64,000 bases of DNA, from positions 62,001 to 126,000 of the forward strand of contig JAJRWB010000001.1 in NCBI GenBank assembly GCA_024276995.1, written 5' to 3'. Below the pieces are notes generated by a model, which had not been told where the DNA came from, ran no database searches, and saw only the letters and a program-made list of their open reading frames with translations. Of the stretch, positions 1 through 9,218 are shown piece by piece. A program made the position numbers and the translations under genes. Each line of letters begins with the position of its first letter. Position 1 is the stretch's first letter. The DNA is from Candidatus Eiseniibacteriota bacterium (lineage in GTDB: Bacteria; Orphanbacterota; Orphanbacteria; Orphanbacterales; Orphanbacteraceae).

Positions 1-1679
1 AACCGGTAGAGATCTCCCTGGCGCGTTGGGGGGTCGTGATGCGCCGCCGGCGAGGCGACCACGAGGAACGCCGTGTCGGGAATCGACGTGCCGTCGTTCC
101 AGACGACCACCGGCGGATCGAAGCCGACCGGGAGGCGCAGGCGTACCTCGCCGGTGTATCCCCCTTCGGCCCACGAATCGGCGCGCGGCGGTTCGTGCAG
201 GACGATCGGCCTTGTCACCGCATCGAAGGCGTCGATCACCCCCCAGCCGATGAGCGTGTCGGGGTCGTCGGCGCGGCTCGCGCCCGCCTTGATCGCCGGG
301 AAGAGGTCGTGCACCGTCATCCACGGGTGCGCTTCGAGGAGGAGGGCGCATACCCCCGCCGTGAGAGGCGCCGAGAAGGAGGTGCCGCTCCATGTTCCGT
401 AAACGTTGCCCGTCGTGTCCTTCGGCGTGCGGACAGCATTGACCGACGTGCCGAGGGCGGAGACATCAGGCTTGATCCTCCCGTCGAATGTCGGGCCGAA
501 CGAGGAGAACGACGCTCGGTTCCCGTTGATCGTCACCGCGCCGACCGAAAGGACCGAGTCGCCGTCCGCCGGGGCGATCAGGTGGCGCCATGCTTTATCC
601 GCCTCGTTCCCCTGGGAGTTGACGATGATCACCCCCCGGCGGATCGCCTCGCGCGCCCCGAGGGTGGTCACCGCCGTCTCGCCGTCCATGTCCTCATACG
701 TGTACCAGTCGATGTAGCCGAGGGAAGAACTCACTAGGTCGACGCCGAGGCTTTCGCCCCACTCGAGGCCCTCCACCCAGAAGTCCTCCTCCTGCTCGTA
801 CTCTCCTGCGCTGTCCTCCGTCTTGGCGAGTTCGTAGGTCGCACCGAACGCCGGGCCGATCAGCATGCCCGGATCGAAGGCGCCGATCGTCGAGAGGGTG
901 CCGGAGCCGTGATCCCCGGCGCCCTCCTCCCCCACCTCGTCGGACACCGTGCTGTCGTCGTGCACGAAATCCCACCGGTTCCGGATATCCATCGAATCGT
1001 ACGCCGCCGCGGCGGTGTAAAAGCCGCTGTCGAGCATCAGAATATGGACGCCCTTTCCGGAAAGCCCGGCGTTGTGGAGAGGGGGCACGTTGATCTGGTG
1101 CAGCTGGTCGTAGGCGAGACCGTACGAAAGCGAGTCGGTCGCCGGCTTTTCCGCGGCCTCGTTCCGGGGAACCGGTTCGCCCGTTGGTGGTTCGACGCGC
1201 GTCGCCCTGCGCGCCACGGCGCGGATCTCCCGCACGAAGGGGAGCGCGGCGAGTCGATCGATGTCGTTCTCGTCGACTTCCACGGAGACGCCGTTCAGCC
1301 ACTTCGTCCGCGCGCGCACCGGTCCGGCGATCCGCTCGACGGCGCGGATATAGGCGGCGTCGAGCGGAAGATCTCCGTCGCCGGAAACGTAGCCCGCCCG
1401 CCGTCTGCGCGTCTCGGCGCGGCCGGTCACCTTCGCGTGCTCCATCTCGCCGCTTCGCTCCCCCTTGTCGGTGAAAAAGACCCATACAGCGCCATGGCCT
1501 CCCATCTCCTCGAGAGTCACGCGAACCGCGTGGTCGATGTGCCCCCCCGCCTGGGCCCCCACCCCGGAAGGGATGGTCGCCAGCGCGAGGAGAACCGCCG
1601 GAAGGAGAGCCGAGCGCCGCCACGCATTCGTGCGGATCGCCCTTTCGGTTGCGCCGTTTCCCACCACCGCGACTTTCAT
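1..1679 (-). CDS. Secreted subtilisin-like serine protease (S8), 3' end outside window
   Basis: Partial gene; the C-terminal part lies beyond the window. The frame starts with the ATG at 1679, which overlaps the ExbD stop (ATGA). The product begins with a basic stretch and a hydrophobic segment (LLPAVLLALATIPSG) typical of an export signal. The three catalytic blocks of subtilases are all visible in order: Asp in HILMLDSGFY, His in GAGDHGSGT, and Ser in GTWSGTSFSAP. An inhibitor-like propeptide region probably precedes the Asp block. It follows TonB, ExbB and ExbD with overlapping codons, so it is presumably co-transcribed with them; whether it acts on TonB-imported or surface substrates is inference. 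The catalytic triad makes the family secure. Confidence 0.88.
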   Translation of the reverse strand, partial: MKVAVVGNGATERAIRTNAWRRSALLPAVLLALATIPSGVGAQAGGHIDHAVRVTLEEMGGHGAVWVFFTDKGERSGEMEHAKVTGRAETRRRRAGYVSGDGDLPLDAAYIRAVERIAGPVRARTKWLNGVSVEVDENDIDRLAALPFVREIRAVARRATRVEPPTGEPVPRNEAAEKPATDSLSYGLAYDQLHQINVPPLHNAGLSGKGVHILMLDSGFYTAAAAYDSMDIRNRWDFVHDDSTVSDEVGEEGAGDHGSGTLSTIGAFDPGMLIGPAFGATYELAKTEDSAGEYEQEEDFWVEGLEWGESLGVDLVSSSLGYIDWYTYEDMDGETAVTTLGAREAIRRGVIIVNSQGNEADKAWRHLIAPADGDSVLSVGAVTINGNRASFSSFGPTFDGRIKPDVSALGTSVNAVRTPKDTTGNVYGTWSGTSFSAPLTAGVCALLLEAHPWMTVHDLFPAIKAGASRADDPDTLIGWGVIDAFDAVTRPIVLHEPPRADSWAEGGYTGEVRLRLPVGFDPPVVVWNDGTSIPDTAFLVVASPAAHHDPPTRQGDLYR

Positions 1680-2101
1680 TTTTCACCCCTTCCGGCCTGC
1701 GGAGGCGGATTCTCCGTGGCGACGATTAGCCGCCCCACCTTGGCGGAGCGCGCCGCGTCCATCACCTCCACCACCTTGCCGTACGATACTCCCTTGTCGG
1801 CGCGAAGGAGGAGATCCCTCGTGTCGCTCTCGTCGAGCGCCTCGGCGAGTCGCTTCTCGAGAAGGCCTTCGCCGACGATTTTCCCCTCGAGGCGAATGAT
1901 CCCCTGCATGTCGATACGGATCTCCACGCCGGTGGCGCGGTTCGACTCCCCCGTCTTCGCCTGCGGCAGGTCGAGGGGGATGCCGGGGAGATCGCGAAAG
2001 CTCGACGAGACCATGAAGAAGATGAGAAGGAGAAAGAGCGCGTCGATCAGCGGAGTCAGGTTCACCAGGGGGGAGCGTTTCCTTTCGCCGCCGAAGTTCA
2101 T
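1676..2101 (-). CDS. exbD: ExbD/TolR-family biopolymer transport protein
   Basis: 141 aa, normal length for ExbD. A short cytoplasmic N-terminus is followed by one membrane helix (LIDALFLLLIFFMV, about residues 18-32) carrying the conserved Asp (PLIDALF), which in this family takes part in proton flow. The rest is a periplasmic domain. It overlaps ExbB upstream and the subtilase downstream by 4 bases each, so translation is coupled. With ExbB it should power the TonB protein encoded just upstream, transducing proton-motive force to outer-membrane receptors such as the one at the right edge of the window. Confidence 0.9.
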   Translation of the reverse strand: MNFGGERKRSPLVNLTPLIDALFLLLIFFMVSSSFRDLPGIPLDLPQAKTGESNRATGVEIRIDMQGIIRLEGKIVGEGLLEKRLAEALDESDTRDLLLRADKGVSYGKVVEVMDAARSAKVGRLIVATENPPPQAGRGEK

Positions 2102-2724
2102 CGACTCTCCTCCGGGAAGGCGCGGAGCTTCGCGAGGAGAAGCGAGGCGATCCGTTCCATATCGAGGACGATCTCCGATATTTTATTCGAGAAATAGTGG
2201 AACGCCGCCAGTGCCGGGATCGCCACGGAAAGACCGACCGCCGTGGTGATGAGCGCCTGCGAGATCCCTCCCGAAAGGGCGTTCGCGTTCCCCACGCCGA
2301 CGAGGGCGATCACCCGGAAAACGCGGATCATGCCGAGCACCGTGCCGAGAAGACCGAGGAGAGGGGCGATCCCCGCCACCGCTTCGAGAACGACCTGCCC
2401 TTTTTCGATTCGTTTCGCCTCGCCCCGGCCGACGTCGAGCACGATATTGCGGACCTCCTCGCGCGAGAGATCGCGGTTCTCGATGGCGGCGCGCACCACG
2501 TTCGAAAGGCCGCCCGGGTGGCGGTCGAGAATGGCGAGAGCCATGTCGATGTCGGCGGGTCCGCGGATCGTCTCGACGAGGTGGACCACCTCGGGAACGA
2601 GCACCTTCTTCGTGCGAAGGTTGATCAGTCGTTCGAGAATCACCGCGAAGGCGAGCACCGAGCAGAGGGCGAGGGGCGCCATCAGCGGCCCGCCCGTTAC
2701 GAAGAGCTGGACGAGGGCTTTCAT
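2098..2724 (-). CDS. exbB: MotA/TolQ/ExbB proton-channel protein
   Basis: 208 aa. It shows an N-terminal membrane helix (LMAPLALCSVLAFAVILERL) and two further helices. The family block around EAVAGIAPLLGLLGTVLGMI and the later ISQALITTAVGLSVAIPALAAF segment are hallmarks of the MotA/TolQ/ExbB family. It is the proton-channel partner of ExbD in the inner membrane and lies between tonB and exbD with almost no spacing. ExbB and TolQ cannot be told apart by sequence alone; the adjoining TonB favours ExbB. Confidence 0.9.
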   Translation of the reverse strand: MKALVQLFVTGGPLMAPLALCSVLAFAVILERLINLRTKKVLVPEVVHLVETIRGPADIDMALAILDRHPGGLSNVVRAAIENRDLSREEVRNIVLDVGRGEAKRIEKGQVVLEAVAGIAPLLGLLGTVLGMIRVFRVIALVGVGNANALSGGISQALITTAVGLSVAIPALAAFHYFSNKISEIVLDMERIASLLLAKLRAFPEESR

Positions 2725-2734
2725 CGTTTCAGAC

Positions 2735-3550
2735 TCACCTGTAGTAGAACGTGCATGTAATCACCCATCGCTCTTCCGGAAAATCCTCCGGAAGGGGTGG
2801 AAAGGGCGCTCCATATCGAACCGCGTTCATCGCCGCCGTGTCGAGGGAAGTGTGGTCCGCGCCGCTGAGCAGCTCGAGGAGATCGAGTTCCCCTCCTTTC
2901 GCCACGGCGAAACGGACCACGCTTTCCCCTTTGAACCCGCGACCGTACGACGCCACGGGAGGATACCACTTTTCCTCGATTCTTTTCTTCAGTTCAAAAA
3001 GGTAGGGAGCGAACTCGAAGTCGACCGTGTTGAACGAGAGATCCCCCGGGAGCGATTGCGTTCCCCTCGGGTTCTGGAAGCGCCGTCCCTCGAGCGAGCG
3101 GCTCACTTCGTTGCGGATATTCGACGGCGACAGGAGCGATTTCGGCGAATCCTCCCCTTCCGACCGGCTCTCGTCGGGCCGTTCCTCTTCGGCGGGGCGG
3201 ACCGGTTCATCTCTTTCCGCAGCCTCTCCGGCGTGGCGGTTTTCCTTAAGCGGCGATTCGCCGGCCGAGGCGGGCAGATTGTTCGCCGCCTGTGCGACCG
3301 CCGCCTCGTCGCTATGGGCGAGACTCTTCTTCGTCGACACCAAGTTCGTTTCCGGCACTTCATCCGGTTCGGCGCCGGGCGATGGATCGACCAGCTCGAA
3401 GACGATCGGCTCGTTCTTTTCGGGAGGCTGAAGATCGGCCGGTTCGATCCACCCGACCACCTGGTCGCACCGGGTGAGGAACAGGGGAATGAGAAGATGG
3501 AGGCCGAACGAGACGACGACGGCGCTTCGGATGTTCAAGCGGTTCCGCAT
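2735..3550 (-). CDS. tonB: TonB energy-transducing protein
   Basis: 271 aa from the ATG at 3550; a GTG four codons upstream (3562) is an alternative. A single N-terminal membrane anchor (SAVVVSFGLHLLIPLFL) is followed by a charged periplasmic linker of about 140 residues rich in Glu, Pro and Ala. The C-terminal TonB domain carries the strand pattern WYPPVASYGRGFKGESVVRFAV and ends TCTFYYR. It would span the periplasm and contact TonB boxes of outer-membrane receptors. It is the first gene of a tonB-exbB-exbD-subtilase run; 80 bases separate this ATG from the small COX24-like gene upstream. Confidence 0.85.
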   Translation of the reverse strand: MRNRLNIRSAVVVSFGLHLLIPLFLTRCDQVVGWIEPADLQPPEKNEPIVFELVDPSPGAEPDEVPETNLVSTKKSLAHSDEAAVAQAANNLPASAGESPLKENRHAGEAAERDEPVRPAEEERPDESRSEGEDSPKSLLSPSNIRNEVSRSLEGRRFQNPRGTQSLPGDLSFNTVDFEFAPYLFELKKRIEEKWYPPVASYGRGFKGESVVRFAVAKGGELDLLELLSGADHTSLDTAAMNAVRYGAPFPPLPEDFPEERWVITCTFYYR

Positions 3551-3630
3551 GAGAACCTGCACCTGGGAGGGGACCGGATTCGGCCGCGCCGCGCGCCCGG
3601 CGCTCGTCGAAGCACCGGGCGGACGAAAGT

Positions 3631-3726
3631 CTAATGCGGTTTCTTCTTATGCCTGTTCTTCCTCAGGCGCTTCTTACGCTTGTGTGTCGCGATCTTCGCG
3701 CGCTTTCTCTTCTTACCACTGGGCAT
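3631..3726 (-). CDS. 31-residue basic protein, COX24/AURKAIP1 (mS38)-like
   Basis: A very short gene: 31 codons, ATG at 3726, TAG at 3631-3633, with an AGGAGG ribosome-binding site 7 bases upstream. The product begins MPSGKKRKR and is almost entirely Lys/Arg/His, with a THKRKKRLRKNRHKKK core. This matches the C-terminal domain of the mitochondrial small-subunit protein mS38 (AURKAIP1/COX24). Many FCB-group bacteria carry such stand-alone mini-proteins, and a ribosomal role is likely by analogy. It sits 18 bases after the HU gene and is probably co-transcribed with it from the promoter at 4185-4213. Confidence 0.8.
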   Translation of the reverse strand: MPSGKKRKRAKIATHKRKKRLRKNRHKKKPH

Positions 3727-3744
3727 CGATATCCTCCTGCTCGA

Positions 3745-4110
3745 CTATTCGTGGTCGGGGAACGATGGGGGACCGGCCGAGGGCGGCGGCGAGCCGACGA
3801 TCTCGGCCTCGGGACCGGCTTTCCGGGCGGCGTGAGCGGTTTCCACGAGATTCTTCAGCTCCCGGGAGACCTTGAAATACGGTACCAGCTTCGAGGGAAC
3901 GTGAACGGTTTCGCCCGAACGGGGATTCCGCGCGATGCGGGCCTTGGCGAACTTGATTTTGAAGCTGCCGAACCCGCGGATCTCGACGTGGCCGTTGCTG
4001 ATGAGTGTCTGGCTGATCGATTCGAGAAACCCGTCGACAATGAGAGCCACATCTTTCTTGGGCAGTCTGGTGGCGGCCACGACTTCGTCGACAAGATCGG
4101 CTTTCGTCAT
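3745..4110 (-). CDS. HU/IHF-family DNA-binding protein
   Basis: 121 aa from the ATG at 4110, chosen because an AGGAGG site precedes it and the protein then begins MTKADLVDE as HU proteins do. It has the HU/IHF fold: helices 1-2, then the GFGSFKIKFAKARIARNPRSGE arm with the family's RNP motif that inserts into the DNA minor groove. The roughly 30-residue C-terminal extension rich in Pro and Glu is longer than in E. coli HU. It probably acts as a nucleoid-structuring dimer. It has its own promoter and continues into the COX24-like gene. Confidence 0.93.
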   Translation of the reverse strand: MTKADLVDEVVAATRLPKKDVALIVDGFLESISQTLISNGHVEIRGFGSFKIKFAKARIARNPRSGETVHVPSKLVPYFKVSRELKNLVETAHAARKAGPEAEIVGSPPPSAGPPSFPDHE

Positions 4111-4184
4111 CGGTACCTCCTGCGGGACACGGACAGAACGCAACGTCGGGGACGTTCCCGGCGGTCGAACACTGATAGAGGCAG

Positions 4185-4213
4185 AAAATATCATGGCCGT
4201 CGGGGCAAGTCAA
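4185..4213 (-). promoter_or_regulatory. Sigma-70-type promoter for the HU gene
   Basis: On the minus strand TTGACT (4208-4213) and TATTTT (4185-4190) are separated by 17 bases. The start point would be near 4178, giving a leader of about 70 bases. It lies right after the stop codon of the upstream lipoprotein gene, so HU transcription appears separate from that operon. Confidence 0.65.
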
Positions 4214-4220
4214 CTCTTTT

Positions 4221-5330
4221 TTATTCGGTAACTTGGCCGTTCTCACCCCTCTTGATTTCTTGCAAAAGGGCGACGCCGGTCGCCTCTTCCCCTGGGCGGA
4301 GGAGCACCTTCCCGGCGGCGATATCCTCCTCGCCCGCGTCCGGTCCCTCCCTCTCGATCTCTTCCCGGTCTCCCAGGACGGCGCGGATCACATACTCTCC
4401 CGCGTCGAGCCGGGAGAACGACCATGCCCCCGCCGAATCGAGTCGACTCGTGGCGAGAAACGTGCTGTCCGACGGCGATTCGAGGCAAACCACGACCGAA
4501 TCAGCGGAAAAAGGGACGGTGATCGTTCCGGCGAGGCTCGCCGGGGTGTCGGCGTTGACCATCTTCACCTCGATCGAGTCGATGACGGGCGTCTCGGCCG
4601 TGAGGCGGAGCGTGTCGGACCAGCCGTAATACTCGAAGTCGTAATCGACTTCGCCGTCCTCGTCGTCGTCCCTGTGCGCGAAGAGGACGAGGGGCGCGCC
4701 TGTCGTGGGGAGGTGAGCGAGGCGAAACCGCCCATCCTTCCCCGCCTGCCCCCTGCGCACCGTTTCGCCTCGTTCGTCCCCCTCCCCGGTGGGGAGGGTC
4801 GCGCAGACGGTGACGGGCGGCGCACGCCGGTCGGCCTTCGCGCCGGTCACTACCCCCGACACTGACCCCGCGTCGAGCGAGTCGGCGGAGGTCCAGGTGA
4901 ACGAGTACGGCGCTTCGGCGAAGAGGTTCCCGTGCCGGTCTTCCGAGAAGCCCGAGAGGGCGACCGTCACGTCCCCCTCCCGAGGGGGCGCGCCGTCGCC
5001 GCCGCTGTTCACGTCCGACTCGATCACCAGTGTCGACACCTCCGTTTCGACGCTGTCGAGAAGGATCACGTTCTTTTCCCACGAGAAGCGGACCCACTCC
5101 GGCTCGGGATCGATGCTCAATCGTCGCTCCACTGTGCGGTGGTTCATCTTCTCGCTGAAATGGATCGCCAGTCGGACGGGAGGCCGGACGCCCGTGGCGC
5201 CGTCCGCCGGCTCGGTGAGCACCACCCGCGGCGCCGTGTCGTCCACCGGCCCTCCGGGCGGCGCGCCCATCTTCGCGCAGCCCGCCGCGGCAACGAAAAG
5301 GGCAGCCGCCATCGTCGGGCGAACGTTCAC
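4221..5330 (-). CDS. Lipoprotein with bacterial Ig-like (Big_5/SbsA-type) domain
   Basis: 369 aa starting at a GTG (5330) that overlaps the argF stop (GTGA). The N-terminus is a lipoprotein signal with lipobox AAAGC, giving a lipidated Cys near residue 17. Next comes a Big_5-type Ig-like domain (PRVVLTEPADGATGVRPPVRLAIHFSEKMN), followed by beta-rich, carboxypeptidase-regulatory-like segments (SGVVTGAKADRRAPPVTVCATLP, then a DDDEDGEVDYDFEYYGW stretch). Similar proteins are common in FCB-related genomes as outer-membrane-anchored proteins of unknown role. It is the last gene of the topA-to-argF run. Confidence 0.8.
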   Translation of the reverse strand: MNVRPTMAAALFVAAAGCAKMGAPPGGPVDDTAPRVVLTEPADGATGVRPPVRLAIHFSEKMNHRTVERRLSIDPEPEWVRFSWEKNVILLDSVETEVSTLVIESDVNSGGDGAPPREGDVTVALSGFSEDRHGNLFAEAPYSFTWTSADSLDAGSVSGVVTGAKADRRAPPVTVCATLPTGEGDERGETVRRGQAGKDGRFRLAHLPTTGAPLVLFAHRDDDEDGEVDYDFEYYGWSDTLRLTAETPVIDSIEVKMVNADTPASLAGTITVPFSADSVVVCLESPSDSTFLATSRLDSAGAWSFSRLDAGEYVIRAVLGDREEIEREGPDAGEEDIAAGKVLLRPGEEATGVALLQEIKRGENGQVTE

Positions 5331-6238
5331 GGGAGAAGCATTTCCATAATCGCCTTCTGGGCGTGAAGGCGGTTTTCCGCCTCGTCGTACACCACCGAGT
5401 GAGGCCCGTCGATCACGCCGGCGGTGATCTCCTCTCCCCGGTGCGCGGGGAGGCAGTGGAGCACCAGGGCGTCCTTTTTCGCCGCCGCGAGGAGACGCTC
5501 GTTCACCTGGAACGGCATCATGATGGCGGTGCGCGCCTCCTTCTCCTCCTCCTGTCCCATGCTCGCCCATACGTCGGTGTACAAGACGTCCGCGCCGGCG
5601 GCCGCCTCGATAGCATCGTGAGTCACCACGACGGTCCCTCCCCTCTTTCGCGCCGCCTCGACGATCGATCGGTCCGGTTCGTACCCTTCCGGAACGGCGA
5701 TACGCAGCTCGAAGGGGAGGCTCGCCGCGGCGTTGATCCACGAGTGCGCGACGTTGTTCCCATCGCCAAAGAAGGCGACCACCTTGCCCTCCACCGTGCT
5801 TCGGTGCTCGAGGATCGTCTGGAGATCGGCGACGATCTGGCACGGGTGAAGCAGGTCGGTCAGCCCGTTGATCACCGGAACTTTCGCATGGGCCGCCAGG
5901 TCGACGGCGATTTGATGGTCGAAGGTGCGGATCATGATGATGTCGACGTATCGGCTGAGCACCTCCCCGATGTCTTCCACCGCTTCGCGCGATCCCACGC
6001 CGATTTCCCGGTCGCTCAGATAGATCGCGCTCCCGCCGAGCTGCGTGGCCCCCACCTCGAAGCTCACCCGCGTTCGGAGGGACGGCTTGTGGAAAATCAG
6101 GCCGAGCACTTTTCTCTTGAGGGGCGTTTTCCCCCGCCCGTCGTTCCACTCTCTCTTCCCTTCCATCGCCCGAGCGAGGAGCGCGTCGAGCCGGTCTCGG
6201 TCCAACTCCGCGAGGGAAAGAAAATCCTTGCCCGCCAT
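5327..6238 (-). CDS. argF: Ornithine carbamoyltransferase
   Basis: 303 aa, the usual length. It carries the carbamoyl-phosphate-binding motif SLRTRVSFE, the HPCQ motif and the ornithine-loop HCLP motif near the C-terminus. The enzyme makes citrulline from ornithine and carbamoyl phosphate in arginine synthesis. No other arginine gene is nearby. It starts 19 bases after hslU and overlaps the following lipoprotein start. The three motifs distinguish it from aspartate carbamoyltransferase, although succinylornithine-specific Bacteroidota-type relatives cannot be fully excluded. Confidence 0.93.
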   Translation of the reverse strand: MAGKDFLSLAELDRDRLDALLARAMEGKREWNDGRGKTPLKRKVLGLIFHKPSLRTRVSFEVGATQLGGSAIYLSDREIGVGSREAVEDIGEVLSRYVDIIMIRTFDHQIAVDLAAHAKVPVINGLTDLLHPCQIVADLQTILEHRSTVEGKVVAFFGDGNNVAHSWINAAASLPFELRIAVPEGYEPDRSIVEAARKRGGTVVVTHDAIEAAAGADVLYTDVWASMGQEEEKEARTAIMMPFQVNERLLAAAKKDALVLHCLPAHRGEEITAGVIDGPHSVVYDEAENRLHAQKAIMEMLLP

Positions 6239-6257
6239 TCGTTTTACCTCCGTATCG

Positions 6258-7646
6258 TTAAAGAATATATCGACTCATGTCGACGTCGCCGGCGATCGTC
6301 TCGAGACGCCGGTTCACCATGGCGCCGTCCACGGTGTAGCTCTTCTTCCCGCCGAGGGGGACCTCGTAGAGGATATCCTCCAACAGCGTGGTGAGGAGCG
6401 TGTGAAGGCGCCGCGCGCCGATGTTCTCCGTCCGGTCGTTCACCTTCTCGGCGAGGGAGGCGATCCGTTCGATGGCGTCCTTCTCGAACACGAGGTCGAC
6501 CCCTTCCGCTTCGAGAAGCGCCGTGTATTGGCGGACGAGAGAGTTCTCCGGTTCATCGAGAATGCGGACGAAATCACCCGCCGTCAGCGAGTCGAGTTCC
6601 ACGCGGATCGGGAAGCGCCCCTGGAGTTCGGGCATCAGGTCGGACGGCTTCGCGTGATGGAACGCGCCGGCGGCGATGAAGAGGATATGGTCGGTGGAGA
6701 CGAGGCCGTGCTTCGTCGGCACCCGCGAACCTTCCACGATGGGAAGGAGGTCGCGCTGCACCCCTTCCCGGGAAACGTCGGGTCCGCCTCGGGCCTGGTT
6801 GCCGGCGATCTTGTCGATCTCGTCGAGGAAGACGATGCCCGACTGTTCGGCGCGGCGCTTTCCCTCCTCCACGGCGCTCTCCCGATCGACGAGGCGGTCG
6901 AGTTCCTGGTCGATGAGCACTTTCCGGGCGTCGGCGACGCGCATCCTCTTCCGGCTGCTCTTGCGGGGCATCATCTTCTCGATCGAGCTGCCGAGCGTCG
7001 GATCGACGCTGTTCATCCCGCTCGCCGCGAAGAGATCGAAGAAGACGCCCCCCTTGTCGCTCACCTCGATGCTCACCCAGCGGCGATCGAGTTTCCCGGC
7101 CCGCAGGTCGGCGGCGACCGAGGGTGCCTCCGCGGGCACTTTCTCGGCGACCCCGGAGCCATCCACGGCAATCACCGCCGGACCGCTTTCGGGCGCCTCG
7201 GTCCGTGCCGCGGGCGTGAGGAGGGCGACGAGTTTCTCTTCCGCGCTCTTCTCCGCCCGCGCGCGCGCTTCGGCGCGCATCTCGTCGAGCACCTGGTTGA
7301 TGCCCAGTTCGACCAGATCGCGCACCATCGATTCGACATCCCTTCCGACGTACCCGACTTCGGTGAACTTCGAAGCTTCCACCTTGATAAAAGGGGCGCG
7401 GGCGATCCGCGCGAGGCGGCGCGCGATCTCCGTCTTCCCCACCCCGGTGGGACCGATCATGAGGATGTTGTTCGGCAGAATCTCGTCGCGGATCTCGCGG
7501 GGCGCCTCGCGGCGGCGCCACCGGTTCCGCAGGGCGATGGCCACCGCCTTCTTCGCCTTCTCCTGGCCGATGACGTAGCGGTCGAGCTCCCGCACCACCT
7601 CGGGGGGCGTGAGTCTGTCGTCGAGCCGCCGTTCGACCGCCGTCAC
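6258..7646 (-). CDS. hslU: ATP-dependent protease ATPase subunit HslU
   Basis: 462 aa from a GTG at 7646 that overlaps the hslV stop. The N-terminal helix is followed by the Walker A block ([17 protein letters not shown]), the [14 protein letters not shown] pore-loop region, an acidic, poorly conserved I domain (about residues 120-220), Walker B ([12 protein letters not shown]) and the C-terminal sensor domain ending in DMSRYIL, which inserts into HslV pockets. It unfolds substrates for the HslV peptidase. Order and overlap with hslV are canonical. Confidence 0.96.
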   Translation of the reverse strand: MTAVERRLDDRLTPPEVVRELDRYVIGQEKAKKAVAIALRNRWRRREAPREIRDEILPNNILMIGPTGVGKTEIARRLARIARAPFIKVEASKFTEVGYVGRDVESMVRDLVELGINQVLDEMRAEARARAEKSAEEKLVALLTPAARTEAPESGPAVIAVDGSGVAEKVPAEAPSVAADLRAGKLDRRWVSIEVSDKGGVFFDLFAASGMNSVDPTLGSSIEKMMPRKSSRKRMRVADARKVLIDQELDRLVDRESAVEEGKRRAEQSGIVFLDEIDKIAGNQARGGPDVSREGVQRDLLPIVEGSRVPTKHGLVSTDHILFIAAGAFHHAKPSDLMPELQGRFPIRVELDSLTAGDFVRILDEPENSLVRQYTALLEAEGVDLVFEKDAIERIASLAEKVNDRTENIGARRLHTLLTTLLEDILYEVPLGGKKSYTVDGAMVNRRLETIAGDVDMSRYIL

Positions 7647-8185
7647 GGGAGTGTCTCCACGATCACATTCGAATTGGTATAGATGCAAAGATTCGAGGCG
7701 ATGTGCAGCGACCTTTCGGCGATCTCTTCGGCCGAAAGGTCGGTGTTCTCCACGAGCGCGCGCGCCGCCGCCAGCGCGTAACCGCCGCCCGAGCCGATGC
7801 CGATCATCCCGTCGTCCGGTTCGATCACCTCGCCCGCGCCGGAGATGAGAAAGGCGCGATCCGAGTCCATCGCCACGAGGAGCGCTTCGAGGCGGCGGAG
7901 CACCTTGTCGCCGCGCCAGTCCCGGGCGAGTTCCACCGCCGCGCGGGAGAGGTTTCCCCCGTGGGCCTCCAATTTTCCCTCGAGCCTTTCGTAGAGCGTG
8001 AGGGCGTCCGCCGAAGAGCCGGCGAAACCGACGAGAATTCTCTCCCTGTAGATGCGGCGCACCTTGCGGGCGCCCCCCTTCATGATCTGGCTTCCCAGCG
8101 TGACCTGTCCGTCGCCCGCCATGGCGACTTCCCCGCCGCGGCGAATGCCGAGGATCGTGGTGCTCCGTATCGGTATGGGCGTCAT
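7643..8185 (-). CDS. hslV: ATP-dependent protease peptidase subunit HslV
   Basis: 180 aa. It aligns with the HslV family from TTILGIRR onward ([42 protein letters not shown]). The expected catalytic N-terminal Thr is residue 9, so the encoded protein has an 8-residue propeptide (MTPIPIRS) to be removed, unlike the E. coli protein where only Met is lost. It forms a double-ring threonine protease with HslU. The start overlaps the xerC stop (ATGA). Confidence 0.96.
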   Translation of the reverse strand: MTPIPIRSTTILGIRRGGEVAMAGDGQVTLGSQIMKGGARKVRRIYRERILVGFAGSSADALTLYERLEGKLEAHGGNLSRAAVELARDWRGDKVLRRLEALLVAMDSDRAFLISGAGEVIEPDDGMIGIGSGGGYALAAARALVENTDLSAEEIAERSLHIASNLCIYTNSNVIVETLP

Positions 8186-9078
8186 TTTTTCCGCTCCGCC
8201 CGCGGGTGGGCCTGCCGGTAGATTCTCGACAGCCGCTTCGCGGTGACATGGGTGTATCTCTGCGTGCTCGACAAATGGCGGTGCCCCAGCAGTTCCTGGA
8301 CCACCCTCAGATCGGCGCCTCCCTCGAGCAGGTGCGTGGCGAAGGAGTGGCGCAGCGAATGGACGGTCAGCCCCGTCCCGAGCCGCTTCAGGTGGACGCC
8401 GACCCGCCGCTCGATCCCCCGGCGCGAAAGTCTCTCACCCGACCGGTTGAGGAATAGGGGAAGGTCGTTTTCGCCGGCGACCGTCCTCGGCGGCCGTCTC
8501 GTTTCGAGGTAGGCCGTGAGCGCCCTGCGCGCCTGTCGTCCGAGAGGAACGATCCTCTCCCGGTTCCCCTTGCCGAGCACTTTCACTTCGTCGCGATGAA
8601 AATCGACGCTCCCTACGTTCAGGAGGTGCGCCTCCGAGAGGCGGAGTCCGGAACCGTAGATCAGCTCGATGAGGGCGAGATCGCGCGCCGCGTTCTCTCC
8701 GTCGGGCATGGCGACGAGAAGCCCGATCTCCCGGTTCGTCAGGAAATGAGGGAGACGCCTTTGAGCCTTGGGGAAGGATACGGTCGCCGCGGGATTCGCG
8801 TCGATCCGCTCATCCCGGTGGATCTCCTTGAAGAACGATTTGAGCGTGGCGAGCGCCCGGGCGCGGCTCGCCCTGGCGTAGCCGTCGTCGTACAGCTCGG
8901 CCATATACTCCCGGATGAGCCGGGATGTCACTTCCCCCGCGGCGATCTCCTCCTTCTCGAACGCATCCTGCAGGAAGTGGAGGAAGTGATCGAGCTGTCT
9001 CGAGTAGGTCGAAATCGTGCGGGGAGAATACCTCCGGTTGGCGAGGCGCTTCAGATAGATCGAAATCGACGGTTTCAT
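8182..9078 (-). CDS. xerC: Tyrosine recombinase XerC/XerD
   Basis: 298 aa from the ATG at 9078, preceded by a GGGGG-type ribosome-binding site. The N-terminal SAM-like domain is followed by a catalytic domain with all expected residues: Arg in SGLRLSE, HxxR in [10 protein letters not shown], His in GHRHLS, and the Tyr nucleophile in STQRYTHV. The 298-residue length and its place between trmFO and hslV fit a chromosome-dimer-resolving Xer protein rather than a phage integrase. XerC versus XerD is assigned by context only. Confidence 0.88.
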   Translation of the reverse strand: MKPSISIYLKRLANRRYSPRTISTYSRQLDHFLHFLQDAFEKEEIAAGEVTSRLIREYMAELYDDGYARASRARALATLKSFFKEIHRDERIDANPAATVSFPKAQRRLPHFLTNREIGLLVAMPDGENAARDLALIELIYGSGLRLSEAHLLNVGSVDFHRDEVKVLGKGNRERIVPLGRQARRALTAYLETRRPPRTVAGENDLPLFLNRSGERLSRRGIERRVGVHLKRLGTGLTVHSLRHSFATHLLEGGADLRVVQELLGHRHLSSTQRYTHVTAKRLSRIYRQAHPRAERKK

Positions 9079-9218
9079 CGCATTTCCCCCGACACCATGG
9101 TAGCGCAACCTGATGGAGGGCGCCACGTCGAAGGCGGGGGACTACGCGTCGCCCACGCGGGACCCGGAGGGGGTGGGCGTCGTGAGAGTCGTCCGGCCGG
9201 CGGACCGGTCGCTCCGGT

